A stretch of 40,353 nucleotides of DNA. Origin: Pseudomonadota bacterium. GTDB taxonomy: Bacteria > Pseudomonadota > Alphaproteobacteria > Rhizobiales > Xanthobacteraceae. The translations under genes and the position numbers were made by a program. The stretch spans positions 1-40,353 of the forward strand of contig JAEWFG010000084.1 of the NCBI GenBank assembly GCA_023388935.1, read 5' to 3'. The notes under the pieces were generated by a model, which was not told the origin of the DNA, searched no databases, and saw only the letters and a program-made list of their open reading frames with translations. Positions 30,856-38,430 of the stretch are shown here, in pieces; within the stretch, counting starts at the first letter, position 1; the number at the start of each line of letters is the position of its first letter.

Positions 30856-32073
30856 GTGAGGCAAAATCTTCGGTTTGGCACTTTGTTGACCGCAATGGTG
30901 CTGATGGCGGCCAGCAACGCATGGTCCGCCGATAAAAAATACGGGCCAGGTGCGAGCGACACCGAAGTCAAGCTAGGCCAGACGGTCGCCTATAGCGGAC
31001 CGGCCTCGGCCTTCGCCAGCTATGGCCGGACCATGACCGGCTACTTCCAGATGATCAACGAGTCGGGCGGGATCAACGGCCGGAAGATCACCCTGATATC
31101 GCTCGACAATGCCTTCAGTCCGCCGAAGGCGATCGAGCAAACACGCAAGCTCGTCGAGGACGACGGCGTGCTCGCCGATGTCGGCACCGTCGGCACCACG
31201 CCGAACGTCGCCATTCAGAAATATCTCAACGGTGCGAAAGTGCCGCACATCTTCATCTCCGCGGGCGGGAAGCGCTTTGCCGATCGCCAGAATTTCCCCT
31301 GGAGCGTGCCGATGTATCCGGGCTTCGAGATGGAGGGGAGGACGTTCGGCGAATACATCCTCAAGCATAAGCCGGATGGAAAGATCGGCGTGCTTTATCA
31401 GAACGACGACTATGGCAAGGACTTTTTAACAGGCCTGAAATCGGGGCTGGGCGGCAAGAACAAACCGGTCGCGGAGATCGCCTATGAGATTACCGAGCCG
31501 ACCGTAGACTCCCAGATCGTGCGCCTGAAAGATGCCGGCGCCGACGTGGTGCTCTATTTCGCCACGCCGAAGTTCACGGCACAGGGGTTACGCAAGACCA
31601 AGGAGATGGGCTGGGCGCCGCTCCAGTTCGTGGTGAGCCCGTCGAACTCGGTCAAGGCGGTGATGGAGCCTGCCGGTTTCGACAACGCGCAAGGCGTGAT
31701 TACGACGCAGTTCACCAAACAGGCCGGCGACCCCGCTTGGGAAAAGGACCCCGAGGTGATCGAGTACGTCGCGTTCATGAAGAAATGGGCGCCCAACGAC
31801 AATCCCGGCGACTTCATCGCCTTGTCCGGCTATGTGATCGCGCAGGGCATCGCGCAGGCGATCAAGCAGTGCGGCGACGACCTGACACGCGAAAATTTGC
31901 TCAAGCAGGCGACGAGCATGAAAGGACAGCGCTTCAAGATGATGCTGCCCGGCATCAGCTTAAGCACGTCGCCAGAGGATTACACGCCTTACCAATCGCT
32001 TCGCATGGCCAAATTCGAGGGCAATTCCTGGAGATTGCTGGACGAGACCGCGACTTCCGCCAGTGCGAAGTAA
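30856..32073 (+). CDS. periplasmic substrate-binding protein, LivK/aromatic-acid type (second copy)
   Basis: A 405-aa type I binding protein with a Sec signal (LRFGTLLTAMVLMAASNAWSA). Mature motifs include TEVKLGQTVAYSGPASAFAS, GGINGRKITLISLDNAFSPP and VGTTPNVAIQKYLNGAKVPH. It is a clear paralogue of the protein at 13901-15133 but uses an ordinary Sec rather than a Tat-like leader. It starts with GTG at 30856 after GGGGAGAGA. No transporter permease or ATPase is adjacent. Probable ligand: an aromatic acid or amino-acid-like catabolic substrate, by analogy with other such proteins beside catabolic genes. Confidence 0.88.
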   Translation: MRQNLRFGTLLTAMVLMAASNAWSADKKYGPGASDTEVKLGQTVAYSGPASAFASYGRTMTGYFQMINESGGINGRKITLISLDNAFSPPKAIEQTRKLVEDDGVLADVGTVGTTPNVAIQKYLNGAKVPHIFISAGGKRFADRQNFPWSVPMYPGFEMEGRTFGEYILKHKPDGKIGVLYQNDDYGKDFLTGLKSGLGGKNKPVAEIAYEITEPTVDSQIVRLKDAGADVVLYFATPKFTAQGLRKTKEMGWAPLQFVVSPSNSVKAVMEPAGFDNAQGVITTQFTKQAGDPAWEKDPEVIEYVAFMKKWAPNDNPGDFIALSGYVIAQGIAQAIKQCGDDLTRENLLKQATSMKGQRFKMMLPGISLSTSPEDYTPYQSLRMAKFEGNSWRLLDETATSASAK

Positions 32074-32099
32074 GAATATCTCGCGGCGACCCGATAGGG

Positions 32100-33269
32100 A
32101 TGACTGACATGCGTTTTACCGACGAGCAGATCGCGTTTCGCGACACGTTGAGGCGGTTCATCGCCAAGGAAGTGGCTCCGATCGCCGACGAGGTCGATCG
32201 CAATGACCGGTTTCCGATGGAACTCGTTCCGAAGTTCGGCGACATGGGACTCTTGCAGCTTCGGCTGCCGGAGGCCTATGGCGGTCCCGGTGCCAATCTG
32301 ACGACGATCTGCATCGCCGCGGAAGAGTTTGCGGAGGTGTCGGAGTCGATCGCACTCATCAGTGGCCAAAACGGCATCGCCATGATCGTGCCACTCATGC
32401 ATTTCGGAAACGAGGAGCAGCGCCAGCGCTTCTTCCCTGAGATCGCCAAGGGTCGAACGCTCACGGCGGTTGCGATCACGGAGCCGCAATCGGGGTCAGA
32501 CGTCGGCAGTATGAAGACCCGTGCGGTGCGGGAAGGCGAGAGTTACGTCCTGAACGGCGAGAAATGCTATATAACGTTCGCGCCTGTCGCCGACTATATC
32601 CTCGTATTCGCGCGCGTTGGCGACGTCTCGGGCGGGACCCGCAATATCAGCGCCTTCATCGTTGATGCCAAGACGCCTGGCGTGACGATCGGCAAGAACG
32701 AGCGAAAGCTCGGGCTGAATGGCATCCCAAATGCGCCGGTCTATCTTGAGAACGTTAAGGTTCCCGCTGAAAATCGTGTCGGAGAGGAAGGCGACGGGTT
32801 CAGGATCTCGATGCGCATCCTGGACATGAATCGCCCGACGATCGGAGCCGTGTCGGTCGGACTCGCTCAGGGCGCGCTCGACGCTGCGATCAAATACGCC
32901 AAGGAACGCAAGCAGTTTGGGAAGGCGATCTCGGAGTTTCAGGGTCTACAGTTCATGTTGGCTGACATGGCAATGCAGGTCGAAGCCGCGCGTGCACTGG
33001 TATACGACTGTGCCAGCACTGCGGACGCCGGCTTCCAATCGGATGCGGACTTCCGAGCGTTTTCAGCCAAGGCGTCGATGGCAAAGTGTTTTGCCAGCGA
33101 TGTCGCCATGAAGGTGACCACCGATGCCGTCCAAATTTTCGGAGGCGCGGGCTATATGAAGGACTTCTCGGTCGAGCGCTACATGCGCGATGCGAAAATC
33201 AATCAGATTTTTGAGGGCACGAACCAGATTCACCGGCTCATCATTGCGAGACAATTACTTGCCTCATAG
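32100..33269 (+). CDS. acyl-CoA dehydrogenase
   Basis: A 389-aa flavoenzyme: N-terminal helical domain (MRFTDEQIAFRDTLRRFI), middle beta domain with AVAITEPQSGSDVGSMKTRA (about residue 120), and C-terminal domain with RKQFGKAISEFQGLQFMLAD and QIFGGAGYMKDFSVERYMRD. FEGTNQIHRLIIARQL near the end supplies the catalytic Glu of short/branched-chain members. It oxidises an acyl-CoA to the 2,3-enoyl-CoA using electron-transferring flavoprotein. The start could be the ATG at 32109, which is better spaced from TAGGGA. It ends the plus-strand catabolic group, 26 nt after the binding protein. Confidence 0.93.
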   Translation: MTDMRFTDEQIAFRDTLRRFIAKEVAPIADEVDRNDRFPMELVPKFGDMGLLQLRLPEAYGGPGANLTTICIAAEEFAEVSESIALISGQNGIAMIVPLMHFGNEEQRQRFFPEIAKGRTLTAVAITEPQSGSDVGSMKTRAVREGESYVLNGEKCYITFAPVADYILVFARVGDVSGGTRNISAFIVDAKTPGVTIGKNERKLGLNGIPNAPVYLENVKVPAENRVGEEGDGFRISMRILDMNRPTIGAVSVGLAQGALDAAIKYAKERKQFGKAISEFQGLQFMLADMAMQVEAARALVYDCASTADAGFQSDADFRAFSAKASMAKCFASDVAMKVTTDAVQIFGGAGYMKDFSVERYMRDAKINQIFEGTNQIHRLIIARQLLAS

Positions 33270-33315
33270 AATCACGTGACGTCGAACCAATCTATCGGTA
33301 ACGCGGCAGTCTCGG

Positions 33316-33605
33316 CTAGTACTTCGACACAGAGGGTCTGACTCGTTGAACTTGGTCTGAATTGGCTGAGGGCTTTGGATAGGCGCGGGCTATTTTGGCG
33401 CGCGCCTTTTCGGTTGTGGACATCCATTTGACGCGGGTGCGTTCGGCATTGCGCCGTTTCTCCCAGGCGGCGGTCTCGGCGACGAGGTGGGCGAAACTGT
33501 CGATGCGCCGATCGAGGCATTGGCGGGCGAGGACGCGATCTTGACCTCGACCATGTTCAGCCAGCTGGCGTGCTTTGGGACGTAGTGGAACTCCAATCGG
33601 CGCAC
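33316..33605 (-). pseudogene. IS630-type transposase C-terminal remnant, frameshifted
   Basis: Minus-strand reading gives RRLEFHYVPKHASWLNMVEV, the catalytic C-terminal region of IS630-family DDE transposases. It then moves one frame to VLARQCLDRRIDSFAHLVAE, then TAAWEKRRNAERTRVKWMST, ending at TAG 33316-33318. One missing base near GAGGTCAAGATCGCG breaks the frame. The N-terminal two-thirds and both inverted repeats are absent or unrecognisable. It marks an old insertion directly at the right edge of the catabolic block. Confidence 0.78.
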
Positions 33606-33666
33606 TCAGTAGACGACTACGACTTCGTCGATACCGTATGCGCCCGATGCGGGAAAGGTGGTGGCT

Positions 33667-33756
33667 ATGACCAGCATGGGGTTCGTGGTCTTAGTATTCG
33701 CCATGTTTGTTATTGTCGGGATGGTCTTCCTCGTGAAGTACATTATCAACCTCTAG
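33667..33756 (+). CDS. 29-aa membrane miniprotein (candidate)
   Basis: ATG at 33667 to TAG at 33754-33756. MTSMGFVVLVFAMFVIVGMV then FLVKYIINL: one long hydrophobic helix with a single Lys near the C-terminus, so the orientation may differ from the miniproteins at 9.4-10.8 kb. AAAGGTGG upstream is a plausible ribosome site. It lies between a transposase remnant and modA, where little else codes. Confidence 0.4.
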   Translation: MTSMGFVVLVFAMFVIVGMVFLVKYIINL

Positions 33757-33822
33757 AGGCGGAACGCTTGGCCACAGACTCCGCTCGGTAGCGTCTGTCC
33801 TGCGCGAGGCCTTCAGGCGCGC

Positions 33823-34629
33823 GTGAACATGCGTGGAGCGCTTTCGATGTCCCGCCTGTCCGGCCTTTTCTCCGCCTTCGTCGTCCTGCTCGCGTGCTGG
33901 TCGCCAGCCTCGGCCCAGAACGAGACGCTGACCGTGTTCGCCGCCGCCTCGATGAAGAGTGCACTCGACGAGATCGACGCGGCCTACATCATCAAGACCG
34001 GCACCTGGATCACGGCGAGGTATGCCGCGAGTTCGGTTTTAGCAAGGCAGATCGAGCAAGACGCGTCCGTTGATGTGTTTGTCTCCGCCGACGCCGATTG
34101 GATGGACTATGCGATCAGCAAGAAAACCATCAACGAATCCACGCGGGTCAATCTGCTCGGCAACAGCATCGTATTGATCGCGCCGAAGGATTCGAAGATC
34201 GATGCTGTCAATATCGGCCCCGGCTTCGACCTAGCCAAGCTTGCCGGAGACGGCAGGATCGTGACCGGCGACGTGAAGTCGGTGCCGGTGGGCAAATATG
34301 CCAAGGCAGCACTGGAGAAGCTCGGCGCATGGCAGGCTGCAGAACCGAAGTTCGCGATGACCGAGAGTGTGCGCGCCGCGTTGATGCTGGTGGCGCGTGG
34401 TGAGGCTGCTCTCGGCATAGTCTATTCGACCGACGCCAAGGGCGAGCCCGGCGTCAAAATCGTTGGCGCCTTTCCCGCAGATTCGCATCCCGCGATTATC
34501 TATCCAGTGGCGGCTACGACGACCGCAAAGCCAGAGACGACCGAGTATCTCGCCTTCCTACGTTCGACGGCAGCGAAGAACATCTTTGAAAAGAACGGGT
34601 TCAAGTTTCTGGTAAGCCCATCAACGTGA
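33823..34629 (+). CDS. modA: molybdate-type periplasmic binding protein (ModA family), orphan
   Basis: A 268-aa binding protein. The signal peptide (SGLFSAFVVLLACWSPASA) precedes the ModA entry ETLTVFAAASMKSALDEIDA. VLARQIEQDASVDVFVSADA, GNSIVLIAPKD, FAMTESVRAALMLVARGEAA and ALGIVYSTDA follow the family order for oxyanion ligands. No modB or modC gene follows; instead the 3' end overlaps the wreck of a ketopantoate reductase on the other strand. Two upstream ATGs (33823 and 33847) are possible; the second begins nearer the signal. Specificity could be molybdate or another oxyanion. Without its permease it may pair with a system elsewhere or be a leftover. Confidence 0.85.
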   Translation: MNMRGALSMSRLSGLFSAFVVLLACWSPASAQNETLTVFAAASMKSALDEIDAAYIIKTGTWITARYAASSVLARQIEQDASVDVFVSADADWMDYAISKKTINESTRVNLLGNSIVLIAPKDSKIDAVNIGPGFDLAKLAGDGRIVTGDVKSVPVGKYAKAALEKLGAWQAAEPKFAMTESVRAALMLVARGEAALGIVYSTDAKGEPGVKIVGAFPADSHPAIIYPVAATTTAKPETTEYLAFLRSTAAKNIFEKNGFKFLVSPST

Positions 34630-35211
34630 TGGGGTTGCGGTCCGCCATTCGCAAACCAACAGAATGGCCCAAAGGATGCTTTCGATGTCGTCGGCGACGG
34701 TCGTCTGGATTGCGGCCGCATTCAGCATTCGCGCCTGTGCTTCGCTCTGTGGAGAGGCACCGATCACTAACGCGCCGCCTCCGTGATGCGTCACGTGGCC
34801 AGGACCAGCCGTTTTCACTGCCGACATAGACGACGGTCGGAATGACAGAGTGACCAGTGACGGCGCTGAGGTGTTGCGGATTGTCGACGCCATTCTGCAG
34901 GCTGAGGATCGATGTTTCCTGGCGTAAGTGTCCAACCAGAGGGCGGCCTGCTTCTTCTGTATCAGCTGATTTCACGCAAACGAGCACGAGGTCAGGCGCG
35001 ACCAACGAGCTTGCATCCGTCGCCGCCCTGGCGGGCAAATATCCGTTGAAAGACTGGCTGTCCAACAGGAGCCATTCTGATTGATCGCATCGACGTGCGC
35101 TTGGCGGCCGATGAAGGTCACGTCATGTCCTGCCTTTGCCAGCAGTCCGCCATAGTAGCACCCCACGGCCCCAGCTCCGACGATGCCGATTTGCAGGTTT
35201 GTCTCCCGCAT
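34621..35211 (-). pseudogene. ketopantoate reductase (PanE/ApbA) family remnant
   Basis: Three consecutive frames together encode a PanE-type protein. First is MRETNLQIGIVGAGAVGCYY, with the NADP loop GAGAVG. After a shift near 35073 comes LLLDSQSFNGYLPARAATDA and LVLVCVKSADTEEAGRPL, then SILSLQNGVDNPQHLSAV. After a second shift near 34820-34860 comes HHGGGALVIGASPQSEAQAR, then IQTTVADDIESILWAILLV. The match ends there; the helical C-terminal domain (about 100 residues) is missing. The family usually has about 300 aa. The 3' end overlaps modA by 9 nt, suggesting a deletion joined the two. Confidence 0.8.
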
Positions 35212-35279
35212 TGGCCGAGGCAATTGGCTTTATCACGCGGCGGCTTTGTCTTCCTTATTGGGGGCCGCGCATGACGATT

Positions 35280-36176
35280 TCACGCTCGGACCGAAAATCG
35301 GTCGAATGCCGTCAAGGCTTGCACGCGCGGCTCCGCGTCACCGAGATAGATTTCGGTCTTGAGGAACGAGATTTCGTCATCCAGCCTGCTTTCGTCGAGA
35401 TCGACGTACCAGGACCGCGGCCTGCCATCGCTTCCGTCGCTCCATCGGTAGCCGCGTCGTTTGAGCTTGTCCTTGAGGTCGAAGGGTGATTGCTCCGCCC
35501 ACACTCGCATCGTCTTCCTGCGGGCCTGTTCGAGCAGGACGGCAAAAGCCGACGTGCCGGTCGTCGAAAGCTCGAACGCGAGGATTTCAAGCAAGGCGTA
35601 GCAATCATCCACGGCCCTGTGAGCCTGGTGGAAGAACCCGGCGCCATTCAGGAGGTAGCCCAGGCGCGATCCCTCGAAGCCGTGTTTCCGCCACTCGATT
35701 TCCGTCGCCGAACATCCCCAGGCCTTCCGTTGGAATATGGGCCAGTACCGCTCCGCGAATTTGCGGTCGAAGCTCGCGTTGTGGGCGATCACGATCACGG
35801 CGTCGTCGACGAATGACGAGACCGCATCGTCGTTGATCTGCCGTCCGGCGACCATCTCGTCGGTGATGCCGGTGAGGGCGGTCACCTCAAGCGGAATCGG
35901 CACAGACGGCTCGTTGAACGAGGTGAAGGCCTCCGTGACGCCGGCGATGCGACCGCCCGGTAGGTAGTCGAACTTGACCATTCCAAGTTCGATGACTTCA
36001 TCCTTCTGCTGATCGAGGCCGGTCGTCTCCACGTCGATGAGGATACCGGTCTTCGTGCTTTGACCGTTGGATGGAGCGAAACCTTCGCGACGAACCAGGC
36101 GCCGAAGGACCCGGTAGTCGGTTGATTTGGCCAATGCCTCGGCCATGGCGGCTAGGGTTAGGGCGTTTTCAGGCAT
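35280..36176 (-). CDS. DnaQ-like DEDDh 3'-5' exonuclease
   Basis: A 298-aa protein with the exonuclease domain at about residues 42-205. Exo I is ILIDVETTGLDQQKDEVIEL (D and E catalytic), Exo II is VIAHNASFDRKFAERYW, and Exo III is HQAHRAVDDCYALLEIL (the His and Asp of DEDDh). The C-terminal 85 residues (AEQSPFDLKDKLKRRGYRWS to SFLKTEIYLGD) resemble the extra region of stand-alone exonucleases with DNA-pol-III-epsilon similarity. It lies 59 nt downstream of dinB on the same strand. A function in removing mispaired or damaged 3' ends is likely. MPENALTL is used as start; a longer frame to 36239 overlaps the dinB stop. Confidence 0.85.
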   Translation of the reverse strand: MPENALTLAAMAEALAKSTDYRVLRRLVRREGFAPSNGQSTKTGILIDVETTGLDQQKDEVIELGMVKFDYLPGGRIAGVTEAFTSFNEPSVPIPLEVTALTGITDEMVAGRQINDDAVSSFVDDAVIVIAHNASFDRKFAERYWPIFQRKAWGCSATEIEWRKHGFEGSRLGYLLNGAGFFHQAHRAVDDCYALLEILAFELSTTGTSAFAVLLEQARRKTMRVWAEQSPFDLKDKLKRRGYRWSDGSDGRPRSWYVDLDESRLDDEISFLKTEIYLGDAEPRVQALTAFDRFSVRA

Positions 36177-36235
36177 TGGATTTCTGCGATCCTCGGCGCG
36201 TCGCACGCGTATCTGAAGCCGCAGTCTAGCCCGGT

Positions 36236-37345
36236 TCAAATCCCGAAATCCAGTTGCGGCTCCACATCGACCGCTCCTTGCAGGGAAGATAGCGACACCC
36301 CCAGGAGACGCACCGGTTTCGGAAGAGGCATGTTGTCCCGCAGCAGATTAATCGCCAGGTCTGCGAGATCATGGCGGCCCGCGACAGGCGAAGACACTGA
36401 CCGGCTGCGCATGATGATCTCGAAGTCGGCGAACTTCACTTTGAGGGTCACCGTTCTACCCCGACTGCCCGTCGAATCGCAGTGCCGCCAGACCTTGTCA
36501 ATCAGCGGCTCGAGCTCAGCGGCCATGGCGTCGAATTCGGTAAGGTCCGTCGAGAACGTATTCTCCGCACCGACGGACTTCCGGATCCGGTTGGCTCGAA
36601 CCGGCCGTTCGTCGACGCCGCGCGAAATCCAATAGTAGTACGCGGCCGACTTGCCGAAATTCGCGTTCAAGAATTCCAGGGTCTGGTTGCGCATGTCGAG
36701 ACCCGTGAAGATGCCGAGCGCATGCATCTTCGCGCTTGTCGCCGGGCCTATCCCGTGGAATTTGCCAACGGGCAACGCCTCCACGAAGGCTGGCCCCATC
36801 TCGGGTGAAATGACGAACTGCCCATTGGGCTTGCGATGATCGGAGGCGAGCTTCGCCAGAAACTTGTTGTAGGAGATGCCGGCCGAGGCGTTGAGGCCGG
36901 TCTCGGTCTTGATCTTCTCGCGGATGAGCAAAGCGATATCCCTCGCAAGCGGGATTCCTTGGAGATTTTCGGTCACGTCGAGGTAGGCTTCATCAAGGGA
37001 CAAGGGCTCGATGATGGGTGTGTGCTCGGCGAAGATTTCGCGGATTTGGCGACTGATTGCTTTGTAGACCTCGAAGCGCGGCTTGATGAAGATCAGATCC
37101 GGACACTGCCGCTTCGCGGTCACCGACGGCATCGCAGAGCGAACGCCGAATTCGCGGGCCTCGTAGCTCGCGGCGGCGACGACGCCGCGCTCCGCCGAGC
37201 CGCCTACCGCGACCGGTTTGCCGCGCAGCTCCGGATTATCGCGCTGTTCCACGGACGCATAGAACGCATCCATATCGATATGGATGATCTTGCGATGGGG
37301 CGCCGTCGCGACGCCTTGCTCCGGATTGGGTGTGGCCATCCTCAA
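36236..37345 (-). CDS. dinB: DNA polymerase IV (Y-family)
   Basis: A 369-aa DinB. The palm motifs IIHIDMDAFYASVEQRDNPE (first catalytic Asp, steric-gate region) and PLSLDEAYLDVTENLQGI (catalytic Asp-Glu) are intact. The thumb (PVGKFHGIGPATSAKMHALG) and little finger (KVKFADFEIIMRSRSVSSP) follow. The C-terminus QLDFGI fits the beta-clamp binding consensus QLxLF/GL. It carries out translesion synthesis without proofreading. No GTTC-N7-GTTC box is visible upstream of this gene or of the small gene before it (37379-37651). ATG 37345 or 37339 are both possible starts. Confidence 0.95.
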   Translation of the reverse strand: MRMATPNPEQGVATAPHRKIIHIDMDAFYASVEQRDNPELRGKPVAVGGSAERGVVAAASYEAREFGVRSAMPSVTAKRQCPDLIFIKPRFEVYKAISRQIREIFAEHTPIIEPLSLDEAYLDVTENLQGIPLARDIALLIREKIKTETGLNASAGISYNKFLAKLASDHRKPNGQFVISPEMGPAFVEALPVGKFHGIGPATSAKMHALGIFTGLDMRNQTLEFLNANFGKSAAYYYWISRGVDERPVRANRIRKSVGAENTFSTDLTEFDAMAAELEPLIDKVWRHCDSTGSRGRTVTLKVKFADFEIIMRSRSVSSPVAGRHDLADLAINLLRDNMPLPKPVRLLGVSLSSLQGAVDVEPQLDFGI

Positions 37346-37378
37346 ATTATAGAGGTTTGTGGTCGCCTCGTCGCAGCG

Positions 37379-37651
37379 TTAGACGAGGTCCTCTGGCGGA
37401 CACTCAGGGCATGTGTCCCCGATCGAATCCAGGACCGCGGCGATTACGTCCGCGGCGGCCTCCGGAGAAACCCCGGCCGGCGGATCCTGACGCGCGATGT
37501 CGAATGCACGCTCGCAGGCGTGAGGGTCGCCGCGATCCTGCATCCAGCCGTGCTCTCCGCACTCCCGAATGGCTCGGGCGTCGTGGAGGACCGACATGGC
37601 CCAGCCACGTACCGTCCGGATCGCGGGCCGTCTTTCCCTAGACATCAGCAT
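37379..37651 (-). CDS. 90-aa hypothetical protein, first gene before dinB
   Basis: Sequence starts MLMSRERRPAIRTVRGWAMS and runs through VLHDARAIRECGEHGWMQDR and ERAFDIARQDPPAGVSPEAA to a C-terminal acidic stretch with CPECPP. Two clusters of Cys/His occur (ECGEHGW and CPEC), but no clear metal-site spacing. GGAGCGATCA before the ATG at 37651 supports the start. Its stop is 33 nt before dinB on the same strand, so the two are probably co-transcribed. Family recalled only as small rhizobial hypotheticals near dinB-type genes; function unknown. Confidence 0.62.
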   Translation of the reverse strand: MLMSRERRPAIRTVRGWAMSVLHDARAIRECGEHGWMQDRGDPHACERAFDIARQDPPAGVSPEAAADVIAAVLDSIGDTCPECPPEDLV

Positions 37652-37778
37652 TGATCGCTCCTGCCGACAGGAATCGACCGCGCCCATCCATAGTTCCGGC
37701 CAGTTAGCACAGGGCAGGGATTTGAAATCGCGGGAGTTGCAGTTTGTCAACTTGTTCCTATGGGTTGTGGACACGCGG

Positions 37779-37809
37779 CAATTTGGCAACAACCTGCTGC
37801 CAAATTGCT
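37779..37809. promoter_or_regulatory. perfect 11-bp inverted repeat upstream of the dinB group
   Basis: GCAATTTGGCA, a 9-nt centre, then TGCCAAATTGC. It lies about 130 nt upstream of the 37379-37651 gene. There is no T-run on either side, so an operator is as likely as a terminator. The 285 nt from 37652 to 37936 hold nothing else I can name. Confidence 0.45.
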
Positions 37810-37936
37810 CCGCTCGGGTGACCTGCGCGGAATCTTCCTGTGAACGCTGATCGAGGAATGACCCCAGTCGGCGTCGTCATGACCCCTTCGGGCCATTGAT
37901 TTCATTGAAATGGAATGATGGGACCCCGCGTCGATC

Positions 37937-38323
37937 ATGGTTGAGACCCCTGGCCGAAACACACCTGGATGGCACAAGTCCAAACTTAGGTGGCGTCCAA
38001 CACTACGGTCGGGCCTTATCACCATGTTTGAAGAGTTGCCTGACGTGAAGACGGCATTCGGCGAAAACGAGTTGGGCATGCTGGGGTGGATCGAGCACGA
38101 AGGTACCGAGCCGCTACACGCGGACGAAGAGCGCCGTCCCGATCAATACAAGGGCGAGCGGCTCGCGCTTACCGAACTCGGACGCGCCATCATGGCCGGC
38201 GAAGAGGACTTCTCCCGGCATAACCCGATCCATCGCTGGTGGGGTGGCACTGAACTAACCAACGAACGGCTATGGCGTTGGGACAGGCGCAGCCGTTTGG
38301 CCCTACGACTGCGCGAAACGTAG
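37937..38323 (+). pseudogene. DUF1835-family protein remnant (C-terminal part)
   Basis: An open frame of 128 codons whose second half matches the C-terminal end of DUF1835-type proteins as I remember them: MFEELPDVKTAFGENELGML, then RLALTELGRAIMAGEEDFSR and HNPIHRWWGGTELTNERLWR. Full proteins are about 300-400 aa. Between GMLGWIEHEGTEPLHADEER and KGERLALTELG the usual middle segment is shortened, and the region before TLRSGLITM matches better in a neighbouring frame. The N-terminal domain is missing. It is most likely a truncated remnant, though expression as a short protein cannot be excluded. Confidence 0.5.
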
Positions 38324-38330
38324 CAATATG

Positions 38331-38415
38331 GGATGGGTAGAGCGCAGCGAAACCCATCGCTCGCTTCATTGCCGGAGAGAACACAGTGATGGGTTTCGCT
38401 TCGCTCTACCCATCC
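38331..38415. repeat. large palindromic intergenic element
   Basis: Left arm 38331-38358 (begins GGATGGGTAGAGCG) and right arm 38388-38415 (ends CGCTCTACCCATCC) are reverse complements at 27 of 28 positions, with a 29-nt centre. It lies between the plus-strand remnant and the minus-strand gcvP, whose stops face each other. It resembles dispersed REP-like palindromes that I recall from Bradyrhizobium, and could stop transcription from both sides. Confidence 0.75.
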
Positions 38416-38430
38416 GAAGCTGCGAATCCG

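Noticed and set aside
37747..37860. LexA box for the dinB group
   Set aside because: GTTC at 37755 is followed by TTGT rather than GTTC at the N7 position, so the site does not fit the alphaproteobacterial consensus.
13427..38323. A single DUF1835 gene cleanly split by the insertion of the 24-kb block
   Set aside because: The two remnants overlap in the LLEELP region with different sequences, so they cannot be simple halves of one gene.
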